This document shows positions 31,001 through 32,634 of a stretch of 32,634 bases of DNA, one piece after another. The stretch spans positions 1 to 32,634 of the forward strand of contig JAIWWG010000170.1 in assembly GCA_025435555.1 (NCBI GenBank), in the 5' to 3' direction. The notes beneath the pieces were generated by a model, which had not been told where the DNA came from, ran no database searches, and worked only from the letters and a program-made list of their open reading frames with translations. Position 1 is the first letter of the stretch. Every line of letters begins with the position of its first letter. Source of the stretch: Chytriomyces cf. hyalinus JEL632. Lineage: Eukaryota; Chytridiomycota; Chytridiomycetes; Chytridiales; Chytriomycetaceae. The translations under genes and the position numbers were made by a program.

Positions 31001-32634
31001 GCGTCCTTTGGCTTCAAGGGAAGGCAGGTGTTGGAAAGGTGAGTTGCATTGATTGTATCATGCGACAAAAAGCATTAAGTACGTGTATAATGTCCCCACA
31101 GTCCGTCATGGCAGCTCTTGTGACTCAAACACTGGCGGACCGTCGAATGCTAGCCGCAACATTCTTTTGCAAATCCAACAACCAATCTCTAAATAGCGCT
31201 CGAAACATTGTCCGCACAATTGCGTTCCACCTCTGCACATGGCAACCAGCTTTTGGCCGAGTACTTTTGAAAATCAAAAAAGAATTGGACGCTGATTTTT
31301 TCACGAGCCCCGTGTCAATGATTTTTCAGCGACTGGTTCTTCAACCGCTTCAAGGATTTTCTGAATTCATGAGAGCGCAAGGAATGGAAAACAAGTTGAC
31401 AAGGGCAGTGATTGTTTTGGACGCGTTGGATGAATGCGGGACTTTGAACAAGCGGAGCGAGTTGCTCAATATTTTCAGGTTTCAATGCAACGCTTTGCCG
31501 TCGTTTGTAAAATTCTTTGTTACAAGTCGTCCGGAGCCTGATATTGTTGCGGCGTTTGAGACGTTGGATCAGGAAATGATTATTCCTTCAGACGCCGAAA
31601 ATTTGGAAGACGCCTTGATTGCTGCGAAAAATCGGCTGCACTCTATACAACCATCCATGGACTCTGAAAATCTGGACAAATTCGCAAACATGCTTGTGGA
31701 CAAATCGGGGGGCCTGTTTATTTGGCTGATTTTAGCCCTGTCAAACTTGGCGCAATCAGGCGTTGTTTCGGAAATCTCGATAGATCAGATTCAAGTCGGC
31801 ATGTCAGACACGTACTCTGAAACGTTCAAAAGCATGTTCCGAAACGCAACAGACCCTGTCTTGACTGCTTTAATCACGGCCATCACGATGCTTCTAGAGC
31901 CGCTGTCTCCTGTTGATCTGGCGTCGCTGCTTGGAGTGGATTTGAGGCAGATTCAATATTGTTTATCAGTGTTACAGCCAGTGCTTGGTGGGCATTCAAC
32001 AAACGAAAGGGAACCTGTTTCGTTTTTGCACAAGTCTGTGGTGGATTATCTGACGGGAGCTGGAAAATCTGCCGATGCAACATCCGAAACGATTCTTTCG
32101 CATTATGCCGTTGATCCCAGGTTTACAGTTCGAAAGCAGGTCGGCGATCTTTTGTTGGGCAGTCGCTGCCTCGAAATTCTCAATTCGAAACTTTCGGCGG
32201 AACCTCCACTCCACGAGGCTGGACATTTTGGTCAATATGCATCTCCTTTATTTCAAGGCTCCAGAGTCATTTTGTCCAAATCATTTTCGAATCGATATTT
32301 TGGAAACAAGTACACCGCAAGAGCCCTTGAAGTTGGAACGGCTTCAAAGTTTTTCACACCTGACCTTGTGCATGCGTGTAGATTCTGGGCAAGCTATGTT
32401 ACTCTGGAGAATGAAAGCGAGCTGCTGCATCTCCTACAAAGTTTCACTGAGGGCAACATTCTGCATTGGATTGAAGCCATGATTTACTTGCAGCAATTTG
32501 ACCAAATATCACCCATTGCATCATCCGTTTCCGTACTGCTCATGAAACATGGTGCGAGTGCGGACAAGACGGGCTTGCAATCCATCGGGCACCTGTTCCA
32601 CGACGTGGCTGTGATGGTTCAACGGTTTTCCACC
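28100..32634 (+). CDS. TIR - TIR-like - NACHT NLR protein (3' end outside window)
   Basis: The exons are 28100-28401, 28474-28588, 28656-28787, 28850-29461, 29520-30395, 30458-30693, 30762-31038 and 31102 onward. All join in frame to 1361 codons with no stop. A TIR domain starts at residue 97 (SFISYRV 98-104, FWDKLCLV, WEED 140-143 holding the likely catalytic Glu, DNVLLE then WELAI across an intron, VVPIF 198-202). Residues 605-718 form a second TIR-like fold (FLIICGPSEDD, WTKFEAFL, LVIAVVSD, ILPLLVG). A NACHT follows, introduced by EPGTRGWL, with P-loop GKAGVGKS (844-851), Walker B IVLDALDECG and TSRPE (991-995), then HACRFWA near 1274 as in fungal NACHT proteins. Known TIR domains cleave NAD or signal, and NACHT drives oligomerisation. 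I infer an immune or cell-death receptor. The exact N-terminus is the weakest part. Confidence 0.8.

Noticed and set aside
1-32634. CRISPR arrays, rRNA, bacterial operons
   Set aside because: No regularly spaced short repeats with unique spacers, no rRNA-like sequence, and the intron-bearing genes exclude a bacterial origin.

Overview
The window looks like repeat-rich nuclear DNA of a fungus, most likely an early-diverging (chytrid-like) one. The reasons are short GT-AG introns of 46-90 bases, a fungal-type NACHT NLR gene, and a dense load of Helitron, DDE, FAR1-domain and retro-type elements. I cannot name the species. No rRNA, tRNA or CRISPR was found.

Left part, 1-17330. The window opens inside a plus-strand fragment of a Helitron PIF1-like helicase (1-854). 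About 2.4 kb without recognisable genes follows, then a mosaic of duplicated gene fragments (about 3.2-14.6 kb), many present in two or three copies in both orientations. Within it lies one well-structured gene of unknown function (9891 down to 6974, minus strand, six exons, 867 aa) with a 120-residue internal tandem repeat and introns that resemble each other. A broken inverted copy of its 5' end lies at 14675-15009 and is itself interrupted by a 1.82-kb insertion (15023-16845). That insertion has a 13-bp direct repeat on each side and carries an ORF1-like protein gene.

Middle part, 17330-22264. A decayed Helitron Rep/helicase gene lies on the minus strand. Its helicase C-terminal segment (17330-17907) is a near-identical inverted copy of positions 1-575.

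Right part, 22265-28070. Two related two-gene DNA transposons lie in tandem in the same orientation, each with short terminal inverted repeats. In each, a two-exon DDE transposase (minus) and a two-exon Myb/trihelix-like accessory gene (plus) diverge from a shared promoter region. Both transposase genes look intact. Both accessory genes are broken, each by a different lesion.

Right edge, 28100 to the end. A spliced gene starts about 30 bases after the second transposon and runs out of the window. Its eight exons encode an N-terminal TIR domain, a second TIR-like domain and a NACHT ATPase with fungal NLR features. This candidate innate-immunity or regulated-cell-death receptor is the most interesting object in the window. 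Whatever follows the NACHT (WD40, TPR or ankyrin repeats would be usual) lies outside.
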